NCBI RefSeq assembly: GCF_001904615.1
Contig: NZ_MRBY01000028.1
Span: 1 to 50,457, forward strand
Reading direction: 5' to 3'
Length of the DNA: 50,457 nt
DNA from: [Limnothrix rosea] IAM M-220
GTDB lineage: Bacteria > Cyanobacteriota > Cyanobacteriia > Cyanobacteriales > MRBY01
Shown here: positions 1 to 9,191 of the stretch, one piece after another
Layout: every line of letters starts with the position of its first letter
Position numbering within the stretch: position 1 is the first letter of the stretch
Position numbers and translations under genes: made by a program
Notes under the pieces: model-generated
Seen by the model: only the letters and a program-made list of their open reading frames with translations
The model's database searches: none
Told to the model about the DNA's origin: nothing

Positions 1-55
1 CGTGTCTCCTTTTCTCTAAAGAATTTTGGCTACATTCTTATCCATAACTGACGTT
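1..55. repeat. Partial copy of the MITE-like element, cut by the window edge
   Basis: The first 55 bases match the right half of the element at 28973-29170 with about one gap. The end at 37-55 (CTTATCCATAACTGACGTT) matches that element's right terminal repeat at 16 of 19 positions, and the GTCTCC...TTTCTC segment further in also matches. The middle is more diverged, about half identical. It lies just downstream of the S1 gene. The left half would be outside the window, so whether this is a complete element cannot be seen. Confidence 0.5.
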
Positions 56-119
56 ACTTAGCATGGGAAAAAAGCAGTTAGAACGTTATTTAACATTTTC
101 GCGAAAGATGTCGAATCTT

Positions 120-1013
120 CTAAACCACGATATTGAGCTTTTTCAATGCCGCTTCAACCCGCTCATCGGCATTACCTTGTAACTCATCAAATTGCTCAAT
201 CACTTCACCGGGGAACTTCTCCAAAGCCTTCAGAGACAGGGAAATACGCTTAGAACCCTCATCAATATCCGTAATTAAAACCCGCAGCTCTTGACCCACT
301 TGGAATAAATCCTCCAGTTGGGGCACTTGCTTGTCACTAATTTGGCTGCGATGCAGTAAACCAGTCATTCCATCGAGTTCAACAAACACACCATAGGGCT
401 TGATATTCGCAACCTTACCAGAAGCCAAAACACCGATACTTAGCTTCCGCATAATTTCCGCCTGGGCAGCATAACGTTGGGATAAAACCAATTTGCGGCG
501 TTCTTGATCCAACTCTAGGAAATTAACAGTAAGAGTTTGCCCCATTAAACCTTCAATATTTTTATCCGTGAGATGGGAATTGGGAACAAATCCCCGTAAA
601 CCCTTCACATCGCCCGTGACACCACCGCGGTTACTGCCAGTAATCTGAATTTGTACTGAGTTCCCCGCTTCAGCTGCCTGTTCCAACTCCTCCCAAACAC
701 GCTTTTCTTCCAGCTTGCGGCGGGATAGAGTCACTTGACCATCAGCATTTTGCCCCCGAATGATCAAAAATTCTCGCTCTTCCCCAAGGGGTAAGACTTC
801 TTGAACACCGGTTTCTCCAGCCAGTAGTGCTTCACGGGTGGGAACTAAACCCGGAGATTTTCCTTTGATGTCCACTAAGACACCGTCTGAAGTGTGCTCA
901 AATACTTTCCCCTTAACGATTTGCCCTTGCTCGAAGTGATATTCGTGTTCATCGAGGGCACTCGCAAAGTCGTCCATCGAGAAAGCAATTGAGGAATTAG
1001 GCTCTGAAGTCAT
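120..1013 (-). CDS. rps1: 30S ribosomal protein S1 homologue (three S1 domains)
   Basis: This 297-residue protein has three tandem S1 RNA-binding domains, at roughly residues 28-98, 115-180 and 196-265. The third holds the classic run GKVANIKPYGVFVELDG and ends in RISLSLKALE. Plastids and cyanobacteria have short S1 proteins of this kind, against six domains in E. coli, and often two paralogues; which one this is cannot be decided here. S1 domains bind mRNA on the 30S subunit and help initiation. The acidic N-terminus (residues 1-25) resembles other cyanobacterial S1 proteins. It is transcribed in the same direction as the EAL gene upstream, across a 133-bp gap. Confidence 0.9.
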   Translation of the reverse strand: MTSEPNSSIAFSMDDFASALDEHEYHFEQGQIVKGKVFEHTSDGVLVDIKGKSPGLVPTREALLAGETGVQEVLPLGEEREFLIIRGQNADGQVTLSRRKLEEKRVWEELEQAAEAGNSVQIQITGSNRGGVTGDVKGLRGFVPNSHLTDKNIEGLMGQTLTVNFLELDQERRKLVLSQRYAAQAEIMRKLSIGVLASGKVANIKPYGVFVELDGMTGLLHRSQISDKQVPQLEDLFQVGQELRVLITDIDEGSKRISLSLKALEKFPGEVIEQFDELQGNADERVEAALKKLNIVV

Positions 1014-1146
1014 TGCTAAATTAAGCTGTGCGAAATTTTGGATATTAATAGGCTTAATCCTATCGTACTCCGTTGCGTTTATCGTCTGCGGATGAGGGAA
1101 TTGGTTTACGGCGGATTTTTCGGGGCATAATAAGTGGCTGTATACC

Positions 1147-2973
1147 TTACTGGGTATGGAGATCTAGCTGATCAAAGAAGTTGGGATCGTCCCGCAGCAT
1201 TTGGCTAAAGGTCTCGCTATCTACGGGGCGGCTGAAGAGATATCCTTGGATCTCGTTACAGTTTTGAGCTTTTAAAAATTCAAATTCGGCAGCTGTCTCA
1301 ACGCCTTCGGCAACGGTTGTTAGGTCTAGTTGTTTCGCCATCATAATGACATGTTTCACAATGGTGGAATTGGTCACATTGCGCATGATATTGCGCACGA
1401 AACAGCGGTCTATTTTGAGAATATCAAAGGGGAAATTTTGTAAATAGCTCAGGGAAGAGTAGCCTGTTCCAAAGTCGTCGATGGCAATGGGGAAGCCTTG
1501 TTCTTTGAGGGACTGGAGGTTGGCGATCGCCAGTTTTACATCGGAGATTAAAATCGACTCCGTGACTTCCAGTTCAATGTGACTAGCAGGCACCTGATAG
1601 CAATCCAGAATCGCCTTTAAATTCGTCGCAAGATTTGGTTGATAAAACTGTCTTCCCGATAAATTTACAGCCAGACAAATATCTAAAAAGCCTTGGTTTC
1701 GTAATGTTTGCAGTTGACGACAGGCAGCCTCAAAGACCCATTGTCCAATGCCACTAATTAAGCCATTTTTTTCTGCTAGGGGAATAAATTGTGCCGGCGA
1801 AATCAACCCTAGCTCTGGATGTTGCCAACGAATTAACGCCTCAGCCCCCAAAATCCTGCCAGTGTGGGTGTTGATTTTTGGCTGGTAATATAGCACCAAC
1901 TGGTCACGGTGGAGTGCTTCATATAAATCGGTATCGAGTAACCGCTGTGATGCTTTATCCTGCTGCTTATCGTCTGGCTGGAGGATATAGTAGGTCCGCT
2001 TGCCTTGGTTGCGGGCGAGCTCCATGGCTTCCTTTGCTTGGTTTAGATATCGATCAAAGTTGTATTCCGCCTCGGGCATGGTAACAATACCCACATGCCA
2101 GTTAATTAAAATTTTGCGCGATTCAACGGTAATGGGCTGGGCAAAGGTTTCTAAAATTGGTTCAACAATGGCACTCAAATGCTCCTCGGATTGAGCGTTC
2201 TGCACCGGCGGTGAAATTAAGACAAAGTCAGTGTAATTTAGACAGGCTAAATAGGCTGTTTCTGAAATTGTGCCCCCGAGGTAACGCACAATATTTTTCA
2301 GGACTGTGTTGCCAAAGTGGTAGCCATATAGCTCATTAATGCGCTCAAAGCGGTCTACGCTCAAGTAGAGAATCGGCACGCCCCATTCGCCGTTATTGTC
2401 TTGCTTGTTTTGGGGGAGATTATCCTGTTGCCATTGTTTTAAAAGACGGTTGAGATCATCCCGTAGCGCCAATTGGTTGGGGAGCTGGGTAATGGGATCA
2501 TGGGTAACGGTGTAGTTGATTTTCGTGCTGTTGGCCTGTTGTTTTTGCCGAAAATGGGTGCGCCACAAACGATGTTTACGCAGGCGGGCTTGGATGGCAT
2601 CGAGGAGTTCTTGGGCGGTAAAGGGTTTTGTTAAATAATCATCGGCACCAAGGTTCATGCCCTGACGAATATTGTCTTTCGTGCCGAGGGCTGTGAGAAA
2701 AAGGAAAGGGATTGTTTCGGTTTTTGGGTCTTCTTGGAGATGGTTGAGGATGCCATAGCCATCAATACCGGGCAGCATAATGTCGCACACGATCAGATCT
2801 AGTGGGGTGGCGATCGCCAAAGTAAGACCCAGTTCACCATTTTCCGCCTCAAGAACCGCATAATCCTCCGCTAACAGCAGAGTCACGATCAGCTCCCGAA
2901 TAGAATCATCATCTTCTATGACCAAAACTGTCGGTTGTTGATTGTCTTGGGCAGGTAAGCATGAATTATCCAT
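1147..2973 (-). CDS. Response regulator with degenerate GGDEF and intact EAL domain (probable c-di-GMP phosphodiesterase)
   Basis: An N-terminal receiver domain (about residues 15-130) has the phospho-acceptor aspartate in VCDIMLPGIDG and the conserved lysine in LTKPF. It is followed by a GGDEF-like domain whose signature is lost: the active-site loop reads CLNYTDFVLI. Last comes a complete EAL domain with EALIRW, LEVTES, AIDDFGTGYSS, ILKIDR and AEGVET. The likely activity is hydrolysis of c-di-GMP, controlled by phosphorylation and perhaps by nucleotide binding to the degenerate GGDEF. I chose the ATG at 2973, which follows AGGA by five bases. An upstream start at 3012 would overlap the histidine kinase gene. 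The kinase just upstream on the same strand is the probable partner. Confidence 0.9.
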   Translation of the reverse strand: MDNSCLPAQDNQQPTVLVIEDDDSIRELIVTLLLAEDYAVLEAENGELGLTLAIATPLDLIVCDIMLPGIDGYGILNHLQEDPKTETIPFLFLTALGTKDNIRQGMNLGADDYLTKPFTAQELLDAIQARLRKHRLWRTHFRQKQQANSTKINYTVTHDPITQLPNQLALRDDLNRLLKQWQQDNLPQNKQDNNGEWGVPILYLSVDRFERINELYGYHFGNTVLKNIVRYLGGTISETAYLACLNYTDFVLISPPVQNAQSEEHLSAIVEPILETFAQPITVESRKILINWHVGIVTMPEAEYNFDRYLNQAKEAMELARNQGKRTYYILQPDDKQQDKASQRLLDTDLYEALHRDQLVLYYQPKINTHTGRILGAEALIRWQHPELGLISPAQFIPLAEKNGLISGIGQWVFEAACRQLQTLRNQGFLDICLAVNLSGRQFYQPNLATNLKAILDCYQVPASHIELEVTESILISDVKLAIANLQSLKEQGFPIAIDDFGTGYSSLSYLQNFPFDILKIDRCFVRNIMRNVTNSTIVKHVIMMAKQLDLTTVAEGVETAAEFEFLKAQNCNEIQGYLFSRPVDSETFSQMLRDDPNFFDQLDLHTQ

Positions 2974-2998
2974 CAAGTTCCTAAATAAAGCGGTTATC

Positions 2999-4120
2999 TT
3001 AAGCGTCTTCAACGAAAATACAGGGAATATTTACCCGAAAGGTTGTTCCTGTATTCATCGCACTCGTTACCATGATCGCACCATTGTGGAGTTCTACATA
3101 TCGTTCAACAATATGCAACCCTAAACCTGTCCCCGGAATTTTGCCAACATTTGTGGCTCGATGAAATGGTTCAAATAAATGGGGTAAATCCGCCTCAGGA
3201 ATCCCAATCCCTTGATCTTGGACAATAAAAATAATTTGTTGTTTGTCGTACTGCACTTTCAACTGAACTGCTTTTTTAGAGAGCGTATATTTCAGCGCAT
3301 TAGATAAAAGATTGGTCAAAATATGGCGGATGATGCGAGCATCAATGACCGGATGCAGTGGGCGATCGCCCTGTAGTTTGGAGTCGAGTGCTAACCTTAA
3401 CGACGCAATCCCACCAAAAGCCCCATTGAGTTCATGGAAAATATCGCGACATAAATACTCAATGTCAACGGGCGACAACTCTAAACTGACATTCCCCGCA
3501 TCAGCCCGACTAACCGACAATACATTATCCACTAACTCTTGCAATCTCTCTGCCGCACTGCGAATACGCTTTAGATGTTTGCGATGTACCTCTGGATTAA
3601 ATTTATGGGAATACTGCTCTAGCAACTCAGTAAAGCCCAAAATTGAGGTCAAAGGCGTACGGAATTCATGGGATGCAATATCAATAAACCTTGTTTTTAG
3701 TTGATTGAGCTCCCGCTCCCGTAATAAAGCATTTTTCATCTCTAACTCTGCCCGCTTGCGATCGCTAATATCCCGCATTACCCCAACCACTTTGACGGTT
3801 GGTTCTCCATCGATAGCCGTTGATTGATGGGGAACACCACGATCTTGAATCCACACATAGGAACCATCGTGGTGACGAAAACGATATTCGATATCGTAGG
3901 GCTGGTGTTGTTCACAAGCGGCGGCAATTTTTGTGAGCACCCTAGTTTTGTCTTCACTAAATAATCGATCTAGCCATAATGCATTATCATCACCCATTTC
4001 TTGGGGGCTATAGCCAAGGATACGGACAAAATCCCCGTGCCAACTTATCTGCCCCGATATCAGACAACGTTCATAAATCACATCGCCGAGGGCTTTAATA
4101 AGGGCTTGACTGTACTGCAT
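2999..4120 (-). CDS. PAS-domain sensor histidine kinase
   Basis: This 373-residue soluble kinase has a PAS domain (PAS_3 type, about residues 20-118, ending in the PAC-like VGVMRDISDRK), a HisKA domain with phospho-acceptor His151 in ASHEFRTPLTSILGF, and a HATPase domain. The HATPase has an N box (LTNLLSNALKYT), G1 (DQGIGIPE), F box (LFEPFHR) and G2 (GTGLGLHIVERY). There are no transmembrane segments, so it probably senses a cytosolic signal. It sits immediately upstream of the REC-EAL gene with about 25 bp between coding regions, which suggests an operon and a cognate two-component pair controlling c-di-GMP. The signal is unknown. Confidence 0.92.
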   Translation of the reverse strand: MQYSQALIKALGDVIYERCLISGQISWHGDFVRILGYSPQEMGDDNALWLDRLFSEDKTRVLTKIAAACEQHQPYDIEYRFRHHDGSYVWIQDRGVPHQSTAIDGEPTVKVVGVMRDISDRKRAELEMKNALLRERELNQLKTRFIDIASHEFRTPLTSILGFTELLEQYSHKFNPEVHRKHLKRIRSAAERLQELVDNVLSVSRADAGNVSLELSPVDIEYLCRDIFHELNGAFGGIASLRLALDSKLQGDRPLHPVIDARIIRHILTNLLSNALKYTLSKKAVQLKVQYDKQQIIFIVQDQGIGIPEADLPHLFEPFHRATNVGKIPGTGLGLHIVERYVELHNGAIMVTSAMNTGTTFRVNIPCIFVEDA

Positions 4121-4517
4121 GGAGTATGAATGGCTAAATAAGGATCAAGAACACAGTTTTTTTCTGAATGATAGCGGTCAAAAAACAAGGTTTTCTTTTG
4201 GGTTATACAATCGTCAACCTCATGACTGAGTGAATCGTCCGATTACTCTAAAGCCAAAAGAAGTCGGTATGAAGTTGATATTAGTCGTCAAGCCAAACAA
4301 ATTATCAAGGAGGCTCCTTAAAGATTTAAAGCTCTCATGTGATAGGGGTAAAAGTGAGACCAGCAATCATGAATCAGGGAACACTGGGCATTCTTGATCC
4401 ATGTATTCTTAAGGTCGGATATAAAATATATCGCATTAACCGTTTTGTAACGTTCTAACACAAGCTGAATTTAAGCTTTAATTCAACAAGAGTTTTCAAG
4501 GGCAGGAGTTGCAGGTG
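4121..4517. other. Intergenic region between divergent genes
   Basis: These 397 bases separate the PAS kinase (minus) from the methyltransferase (plus) and should hold both promoters. I see an AT-rich stretch around 4420-4445 and a small palindrome AAGGAGGCTCCTT near 4307, which is not placed ahead of any recognisable gene. A 42-codon frame starting near 4268 has no family features. I see no RNA gene or mobile element. Confidence 0.5.
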
Positions 4518-5123
4518 ATGGCACAGTCTATCGAACAATCATCTTTTTGGGAAACAAAATATCGCTCGGCGGAGTTTCGCTGGGATTTAGGTGAAGCAAC
4601 ACCGCCTTTGGTTGAGTTTTTTGGCCGGCCGATCGCCCCATCAGCGGGAAAAATCATTGCCCTTGGCGCTGGTCGGGGTCATGATGCAGTATTTCTCGCC
4701 CAGCAAGGTTTAATGGTGACGGCTGTGGATTTTGCACCATCGGCGATCGCCGCGACACAGAAATTAGCCCAGGCTAAAAACGTGAACCTCACCACCTTAG
4801 AACAGGATATTTTTACCTTAGAAAAAAGTTACAAAAATCAGTTTGACTACGTATTTGAGCATACGTGTTTCTGCGCGATCCCGCCGGAACGTCGCCACGA
4901 CTATGTCCAACTCGTTGCTACTCTTTTGAAACCCGCTGGGACTTTCTATGGCGTGTTCTTTACCCATGGTAGAGCGGGTGGCCCTCCCTTTGGCACGACA
5001 CCAACGGAAATTGAGCAGCTATTTTCTCCCTATTTCACCGTTAAAACCCTCACTGCCGTCACAAACTCTGTCCCTAGTCGCCAAGGTGACGAGCATTGGG
5101 GGATTTTTCGGCGCATGCTCTAA
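4518..5123 (+). CDS. Class I SAM-dependent methyltransferase, TPMT-like
   Basis: A Rossmann-fold methyltransferase of about 201 residues. Motif I reads IIALGAGRGHDAVFLAQ, followed by VTAVDFAPSAI, which binds S-adenosylmethionine. The sequence FEHTCFCAIPPERR is typical of the thiopurine methyltransferase superfamily, which includes plant thiol/halide methyltransferases. The exact substrate (thiol, halide, tellurite or other) cannot be read from the sequence. I chose the ATG at 4518, nine bases after AGGAG (4504-4508). A GTG at 4515 is possible, but a TTG at 4509 would abut the Shine-Dalgarno sequence. It is monocistronic and converges on the CDGSH gene. Confidence 0.82.
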   Translation: MAQSIEQSSFWETKYRSAEFRWDLGEATPPLVEFFGRPIAPSAGKIIALGAGRGHDAVFLAQQGLMVTAVDFAPSAIAATQKLAQAKNVNLTTLEQDIFTLEKSYKNQFDYVFEHTCFCAIPPERRHDYVQLVATLLKPAGTFYGVFFTHGRAGGPPFGTTPTEIEQLFSPYFTVKTLTAVTNSVPSRQGDEHWGIFRRML

Positions 5124-5166
5124 ATTGCAGCATGTTAAAAAAACAAGTATTTCCCTGATAGATCAA

Positions 5167-5195
5167 ATCTCCCATAGACAGGCTCTACAGGAGAT
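5167..5195. terminator. Hairpin between convergent genes, with A/T tracts
   Basis: ATCTCC and GGAGAT pair across an inner TAGA/TCTA stem and a five-base loop. This lies between the ends of the convergent methyltransferase (5123) and CDGSH (5249) genes. On the plus strand it is followed by two near-identical units of GGAGAT plus eight A residues (5190-5218), which give T tracts on the minus strand. The T tract is not in the canonical position after the stem, so a terminator role is an inference. Confidence 0.4.
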
Positions 5196-5248
5196 AAAAA
5201 AAAGGAGATTAAAAAAAAGATTTTTCGCGATCAATGTGGCGTGCGACC

Positions 5249-5485
5249 CTAGAGTTTGGCGTGGGAGCCGTCGCAAAATGGTGGATTTTGGGAATGTTTA
5301 CAAAGACACATCGCCACTTTTTGCTTTTCTTCTAGGGTGAATTTTTGTGGCGCAAAATCAGTTCCTTGGTGACCACCATCGCAGAAGGGCTGGTTGGCAG
5401 AGTGACCGCAGGTACACCAGAAATAATCTCCGGCTTCTAGCTCCATAACCATTGGCTTGGTGTCAGCAATTTTGGGTGTCGGCAT
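5249..5485 (-). CDS. Tandem CDGSH iron-sulfur protein
   Basis: This 78-residue protein has two CDGSH zinc-finger-like motifs. The first uses Cys24, Cys26, Cys35 and His39 (CTCGHSANQPFCDGGH). The second uses Cys60, Cys62, Cys71 and His75 (CLCKHSQNPPFCDGSH). Each should bind a 2Fe-2S cluster with three Cys and one His, as in the bacterial class 3 relatives of mitoNEET. There is no membrane anchor, so it is soluble. The role is probably redox sensing, electron transfer or cluster transfer. A Shine-Dalgarno GAGGA sits eight bases before the ATG. The second motif lies only three residues from the C-terminus. Confidence 0.92.
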   Translation of the reverse strand: MPTPKIADTKPMVMELEAGDYFWCTCGHSANQPFCDGGHQGTDFAPQKFTLEEKQKVAMCLCKHSQNPPFCDGSHAKL

Positions 5486-5659
5486 GGTTTTTCCTCAAGT
5501 GAATAGTATTTTTGTATTGAACACTAATGGTCTGTGGGTCCTAGGGGCAATGTAGGGAGCTACAACCACGATGTCTGATTAGTTTTTGGCCAAAGGGTGT
5601 GGGTGCTTGGTGGCAAGGTTTTGGCCTCAGCTCGGCGATCGCCCCCTGAGATATGGCGA

Positions 5660-6361
5660 TTAGGGTAAGTCGAAGAGAATAAACTCGGTCTCTGGAGCTT
5701 GGCCTATCACGGTAATTGCCTTTTCTGCTTCGATGCCTGCCCCATCGCCTGCTTTGAGGGGTTGACCGTTAAGGGTTAGGTGGCCGCGGGTAATCTGAAT
5801 CCAGACGCGGCGATCGCCACCAAGCTCGTGGGTTACTGCCGCTCCCGCCGCCAAGATCGATGCGTACATAAAGGCATTTTGGTGAATTTTGACAGAGCCA
5901 TCACGTCCATCGGGGGAAGCCACTAACCGCAACTTACCTTGCTTTTCCTCAGGGCTAAAGAACTTTTGTTCATAGCTAGGCTCAATGCCCATTTGGTCGG
6001 GCGTAATCCAGATTTGGAGTAAATGCACTGGATTTTGGGGAGAGGGATTAAATTCGCTGTGACGAATGCCGCGCCCTGCACTCATCCGCTGGACATCGCC
6101 GGGGCGCATGATGGAGCCGTTGCCAATACTGTCTTTATGCTCCAGTTGCCCTTCTAGGACATAGGTGACAATTTCCATATCGCGGTGGCCGTGGGTACCA
6201 AAGCCCTGGGCGGGAGCAATGTAGTCTTCGTTAATGACCCGCAGATTTGAAAAGTTCATGTGGGCAGGATCGTGGTACTGGGAAAACGAAAAGCTAAAGT
6301 AGCTATCTAGCCAGTCAAATTTGCCTCTACCGCGTTCTTCAGATGGACGAATTGTAATCAT
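5660..6361 (-). CDS. Pirin-family protein (bicupin)
   Basis: This 233-residue pirin-like protein has the N-terminal cupin metal motif in [19 protein letters not shown] and HKDSIGN, then [18 protein letters not shown] and LQIWITPD. Pirins carry one iron in the N-terminal cupin. Some relatives (E. coli YhhW) have quercetin 2,3-dioxygenase activity, while others are redox cofactors or regulators. The start at 6361 has a perfect AAGGAGGT five bases upstream; a 264-residue version from 6454 would add an unlikely leader. The gene is divergent from a LysR regulator 165 bp away, an arrangement like E. coli yhaK/yhaJ, so control by that regulator is likely. Confidence 0.9.
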   Translation of the reverse strand: MITIRPSEERGRGKFDWLDSYFSFSFSQYHDPAHMNFSNLRVINEDYIAPAQGFGTHGHRDMEIVTYVLEGQLEHKDSIGNGSIMRPGDVQRMSAGRGIRHSEFNPSPQNPVHLLQIWITPDQMGIEPSYEQKFFSPEEKQGKLRLVASPDGRDGSVKIHQNAFMYASILAAGAAVTHELGGDRRVWIQITRGHLTLNGQPLKAGDGAGIEAEKAITVIGQAPETEFILFDLP

Positions 6362-6415
6362 GGGTGACCTCCTTGAAACTTGGGAATTGAGGTTTTGTTT
6401 CGTTGTATTTATTCT

Positions 6416-6481
6416 ATTGCCCATCCAAATAAAAGACAATATGGCAATTTTCACTCAAATTGTTTCCAGAAAAGATACAAT
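6416..6481. promoter_or_regulatory. Candidate LysR-type operators between pirin and LysR genes
   Basis: Two inverted repeats lie in the divergent promoter region: ATTGCC (6416-6421) with GGCAAT (6443-6448), and ATTGT (6459-6463) with ACAAT (6477-6481). LysR regulators usually bind paired dyads in the intergenic region of the gene they control. The assignment rests only on symmetry and position. Confidence 0.3.
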
Positions 6482-6526
6482 GAAGTTCTAGGGCGATCGC
6501 CGAAATCAGAGGAATAACAAGAATCA

Positions 6527-7411
6527 ATGAACAAGCTTGAAAGTATGTCTGCCTTTGTGCGGGTGGTAGAAGAAGGCAGTTTTGCGGCGGCGGCGCGGAA
6601 AATGTTGATGGGGCGATCGGCGGTGAACAAAATGGTGGTGGCTCTGGAAAATAGCTTAAAGGTACAATTGCTCCATCGCAGTACTCGTAAGGTCACGCCG
6701 ACACCGACTGGACTAGCTTTCTACGAAAAATGTTTGCAAATTCTGGCTGATATTGAAGAAGCGGAATTGTCTGTCTCGCGCTCCCATGGTGAGCCGCAGG
6801 GCTTGTTACGGGTGAATGCACCGATGACCTTTGGAACGATGTGTTTTGCACCTGTGCTGGCAGATTTTATGAATCAATATCCGCAATTGCAAGTGCAGCT
6901 CACCCTTGAAGATCGCTTTGTGGATGCGATCGCCGAAGGATTTGATCTGTTAATTCGGGTGGCAGAACCGACAGCAAGTGCCAGTCTTATTAGCCATGAG
7001 TTATTTCAAACGCAGGTGTTGCTCTGTGCTTCGCCGGCATATTTAGGGCGATCGCCGCATTTACGAACCCCAGAAGATTTAAAAAACCATAACTGCTTGC
7101 TCTACGGCTACCAACAAACCAAATCCCAATGGCAAATCGGCGCAGAATCTGTCACGGTTTCGGGATCTTTTTGCTCAAATAATGGAGAAGCTCTGGCGAT
7201 CGCCGCCAAAAAAGGTCTAGGTGTTGCGCTATTGCCCTGTTTTATTGTGGATTCTTATTTAAAATCTGGGGCATTAAAAATGGTATTGCCGGACTATTGC
7301 CAAAAGGTTTTGACAGTCTCGGTGTTGTATCCCATCAACCGTCATCTTTCGACGAAGGTCAAACTCTTCACAGAATTTTTGATAGAGCAGTTTGAGGGCG
7401 ATCGCCCCTAA
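6527..7411 (+). CDS. LysR-family transcriptional regulator
   Basis: This 294-residue protein has an N-terminal winged helix-turn-helix (residues 1-60, with EEGSFAAAARKMLMGRSAVNKMV then LLHRSTRKVTPTPTG) and a LysR substrate-binding domain to about residue 290. The HTH is closest in style to the CrgA/DmlR/YhaJ-like group. It is transcribed away from the pirin gene and is the likely regulator of it. The ligand is unknown. The gene ends in a HIP1 octamer at its stop codon. The 357 bases downstream contain no clear gene. Confidence 0.9.
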   Translation: MNKLESMSAFVRVVEEGSFAAAARKMLMGRSAVNKMVVALENSLKVQLLHRSTRKVTPTPTGLAFYEKCLQILADIEEAELSVSRSHGEPQGLLRVNAPMTFGTMCFAPVLADFMNQYPQLQVQLTLEDRFVDAIAEGFDLLIRVAEPTASASLISHELFQTQVLLCASPAYLGRSPHLRTPEDLKNHNCLLYGYQQTKSQWQIGAESVTVSGSFCSNNGEALAIAAKKGLGVALLPCFIVDSYLKSGALKMVLPDYCQKVLTVSVLYPINRHLSTKVKLFTEFLIEQFEGDRP

Positions 7412-7768
7412 GATTCACCACCCAAGATGTAAGACGCGGTGGGAGGATTATTGCTTTTCCCCACCAATTAACATCGAGCAAAACCCATCTTTTTTAGTGT
7501 TCCAAATCCCTGCAAGATGGGGTTATGACGGACAGATAATATCTCGATTCACCTCCGTATTTTGGGTCGTCTCCACGTATCCTACGGCTCATCTTTGTGT
7601 GGTCATCGCCATGAGGTGCTCAACTAAAGTCAAAGTGTCGTTTGATCTTTTGCCTCCTATCCCAGCATAAAACGATAGATGTGGGAGTGATCAGTTTCCC
7701 ACGGAATCAAGATGCTGTGAACTGAAAACAGTATGATTCTTGTTTAGGTATTTCTCCCCTAGATTTCT
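7412..7768. other. Intergenic region after the LysR gene
   Basis: These 357 bases hold no convincing gene. A 92-codon frame from 7392 overlaps the LysR end and has no family features. An imperfect inverted repeat (AAACCCATCTT at 7481-7491 with AAGATGGGGTT at 7514-7524) could end LysR transcription but lacks a T tract. The right part should hold the promoter of the transporter gene at 7769. Confidence 0.5.
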
Positions 7769-9187
7769 ATGAACCTTCTCCGGCGATCGCCGCAATGGCT
7801 TAAGCAAATTCGTCGTCCCCAATACCGTTGGGTCTGGTGTATTGCAGCAGCAATCATCTACTTTGCGATTCTTGCATTGCCTCTCGCAGAATTTGATGAA
7901 GCTGCCCTCAAGGCCCTTGCAATTTTTGGGGTAACAGCCTTCCTCTGGAGTACCAGTGCTTTACCTGTGGCTGTGACAGGTCTTTTGGTGCTCTTTTTGA
8001 TTCCTTTTACTGGAGTACTTCCCCCCGAACAAACCTATGCCTATTTTGGTAATCGTTCTGTCTTTTTTATTTTGGGGGTTTTTATTCTTGCGAGTCCGAT
8101 TCGGCGATCGGGTTTGAGCACAAGGTTAGCCCTAACGGTGGTTTCAAAGTTTGGTGGAACCCAACGGGGCTTGATTCTTTCAGTACTCATTTTGTCGGCT
8201 GTAATGTCATTTTTTCTCAGTTCCCACGCCGTTGCAGCAATGCTTTTCCCCGTGGTTTTAGAGGTCGTGCAGTCGGCTGGCGCAAAACCCGGTGGACGTT
8301 TCGGAAAATCTGCTTTTTTGGCTTTGGGATGGGGCGCGGGTATCGGCGGTATTCCTAGTTTGCTTGGGGGGGCGAGGGCGGCTTTGGCATTGGGCTTGCT
8401 ACGGGAAAGTACGGGTCAAAGTATTAGTTTTATCGAGTGGACTTTATGGTCATTACCCCTAGCTATTGTTTTGCTGGCGATCGCCTATTTGCTGATCAGA
8501 AATATTGGTCGGGGTACAGCCGTGTCTATGGATCAAGCAAAAATGTTATTAAAAGGCCGCGCTAAACGTCTGGGCAATATCTCCAAACGTGAAATAGGGA
8601 CAGCTTTAATTACTTTACTAACCATTGTTTTATGGATTGTGCGGGGTGAAGCTTGGGGGCTCGATACCGTAGCTTTTCTCGGAGTTTCCTTACTATTTGT
8701 TTTCCAAATTGCTGATTGGCAGGAAGTCGAAGAAGATGTGAACTGGGGGATTTTCGTGATGTATGGTTCGGCGATCGCCCTGAGCGCAGTATTGAGAGAA
8801 ACCGAAACTTCCACCGCTCTCGCCCAAGCATTATTAGGGTGGATTGACTCCGGTTGGCTAGTGTTTATTGCCGTTGCGATGGTGGTGGTCATCTTCACCG
8901 AAGGGATGAGTAATGCCGCTACCGTTGCGATGGTAATGCCCTTGGCGATCGCCCTAGCCGCAGAACATGGCATTGACCCCCGCGCCATAACGATGGGTGT
9001 TACCATTGCCTCAGGATTAGCCTTTATGATGCCCGTTAGCACGCCCGCCATGGCCATTGTGATCGGCAGTGGCTATGTGCCTCCATCCCATGCGCTACAA
9101 CGGGGATTTTTCCTCAAATCCCTGGGATTCCTCGGATTATTAGCACTCGCGACATTATATTGGCCACTGTTTGGTTTGCAGGTGTAA
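7769..9187 (+). CDS. DASS/SLC13-type anion symporter
   Basis: This 472-residue membrane protein has about 11-12 hydrophobic segments. The two pseudo-symmetric halves each end in the substrate/Na+ signature region: SSHAVAAMLFPVVLE (about residues 150-164) and EGMSNAATVAMVMPLAIALA (about 377-396), related to the SNT motifs of the divalent anion:Na+ symporters. Known family substrates are sulfate, phosphate and dicarboxylates; which one applies is not visible. The first SNT is degenerate (SSH). Four bases after the stop begins a small soluble protein, so the two form an operon. Confidence 0.85.
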   Translation: MNLLRRSPQWLKQIRRPQYRWVWCIAAAIIYFAILALPLAEFDEAALKALAIFGVTAFLWSTSALPVAVTGLLVLFLIPFTGVLPPEQTYAYFGNRSVFFILGVFILASPIRRSGLSTRLALTVVSKFGGTQRGLILSVLILSAVMSFFLSSHAVAAMLFPVVLEVVQSAGAKPGGRFGKSAFLALGWGAGIGGIPSLLGGARAALALGLLRESTGQSISFIEWTLWSLPLAIVLLAIAYLLIRNIGRGTAVSMDQAKMLLKGRAKRLGNISKREIGTALITLLTIVLWIVRGEAWGLDTVAFLGVSLLFVFQIADWQEVEEDVNWGIFVMYGSAIALSAVLRETETSTALAQALLGWIDSGWLVFIAVAMVVVIFTEGMSNAATVAMVMPLAIALAAEHGIDPRAITMGVTIASGLAFMMPVSTPAMAIVIGSGYVPPSHALQRGFFLKSLGFLGLLALATLYWPLFGLQV

Positions 9188-9191
9188 TCGC

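Noticed and set aside
4268..4396. 42-codon frame in the methyltransferase upstream region
   Set aside because: No recognisable domain or conserved feature, and no ribosome-binding site; kept only as intergenic.
7392..7670. 92-codon frame after the LysR gene
   Set aside because: It overlaps the LysR end, has no ribosome-binding site or family features, and its composition looks random.
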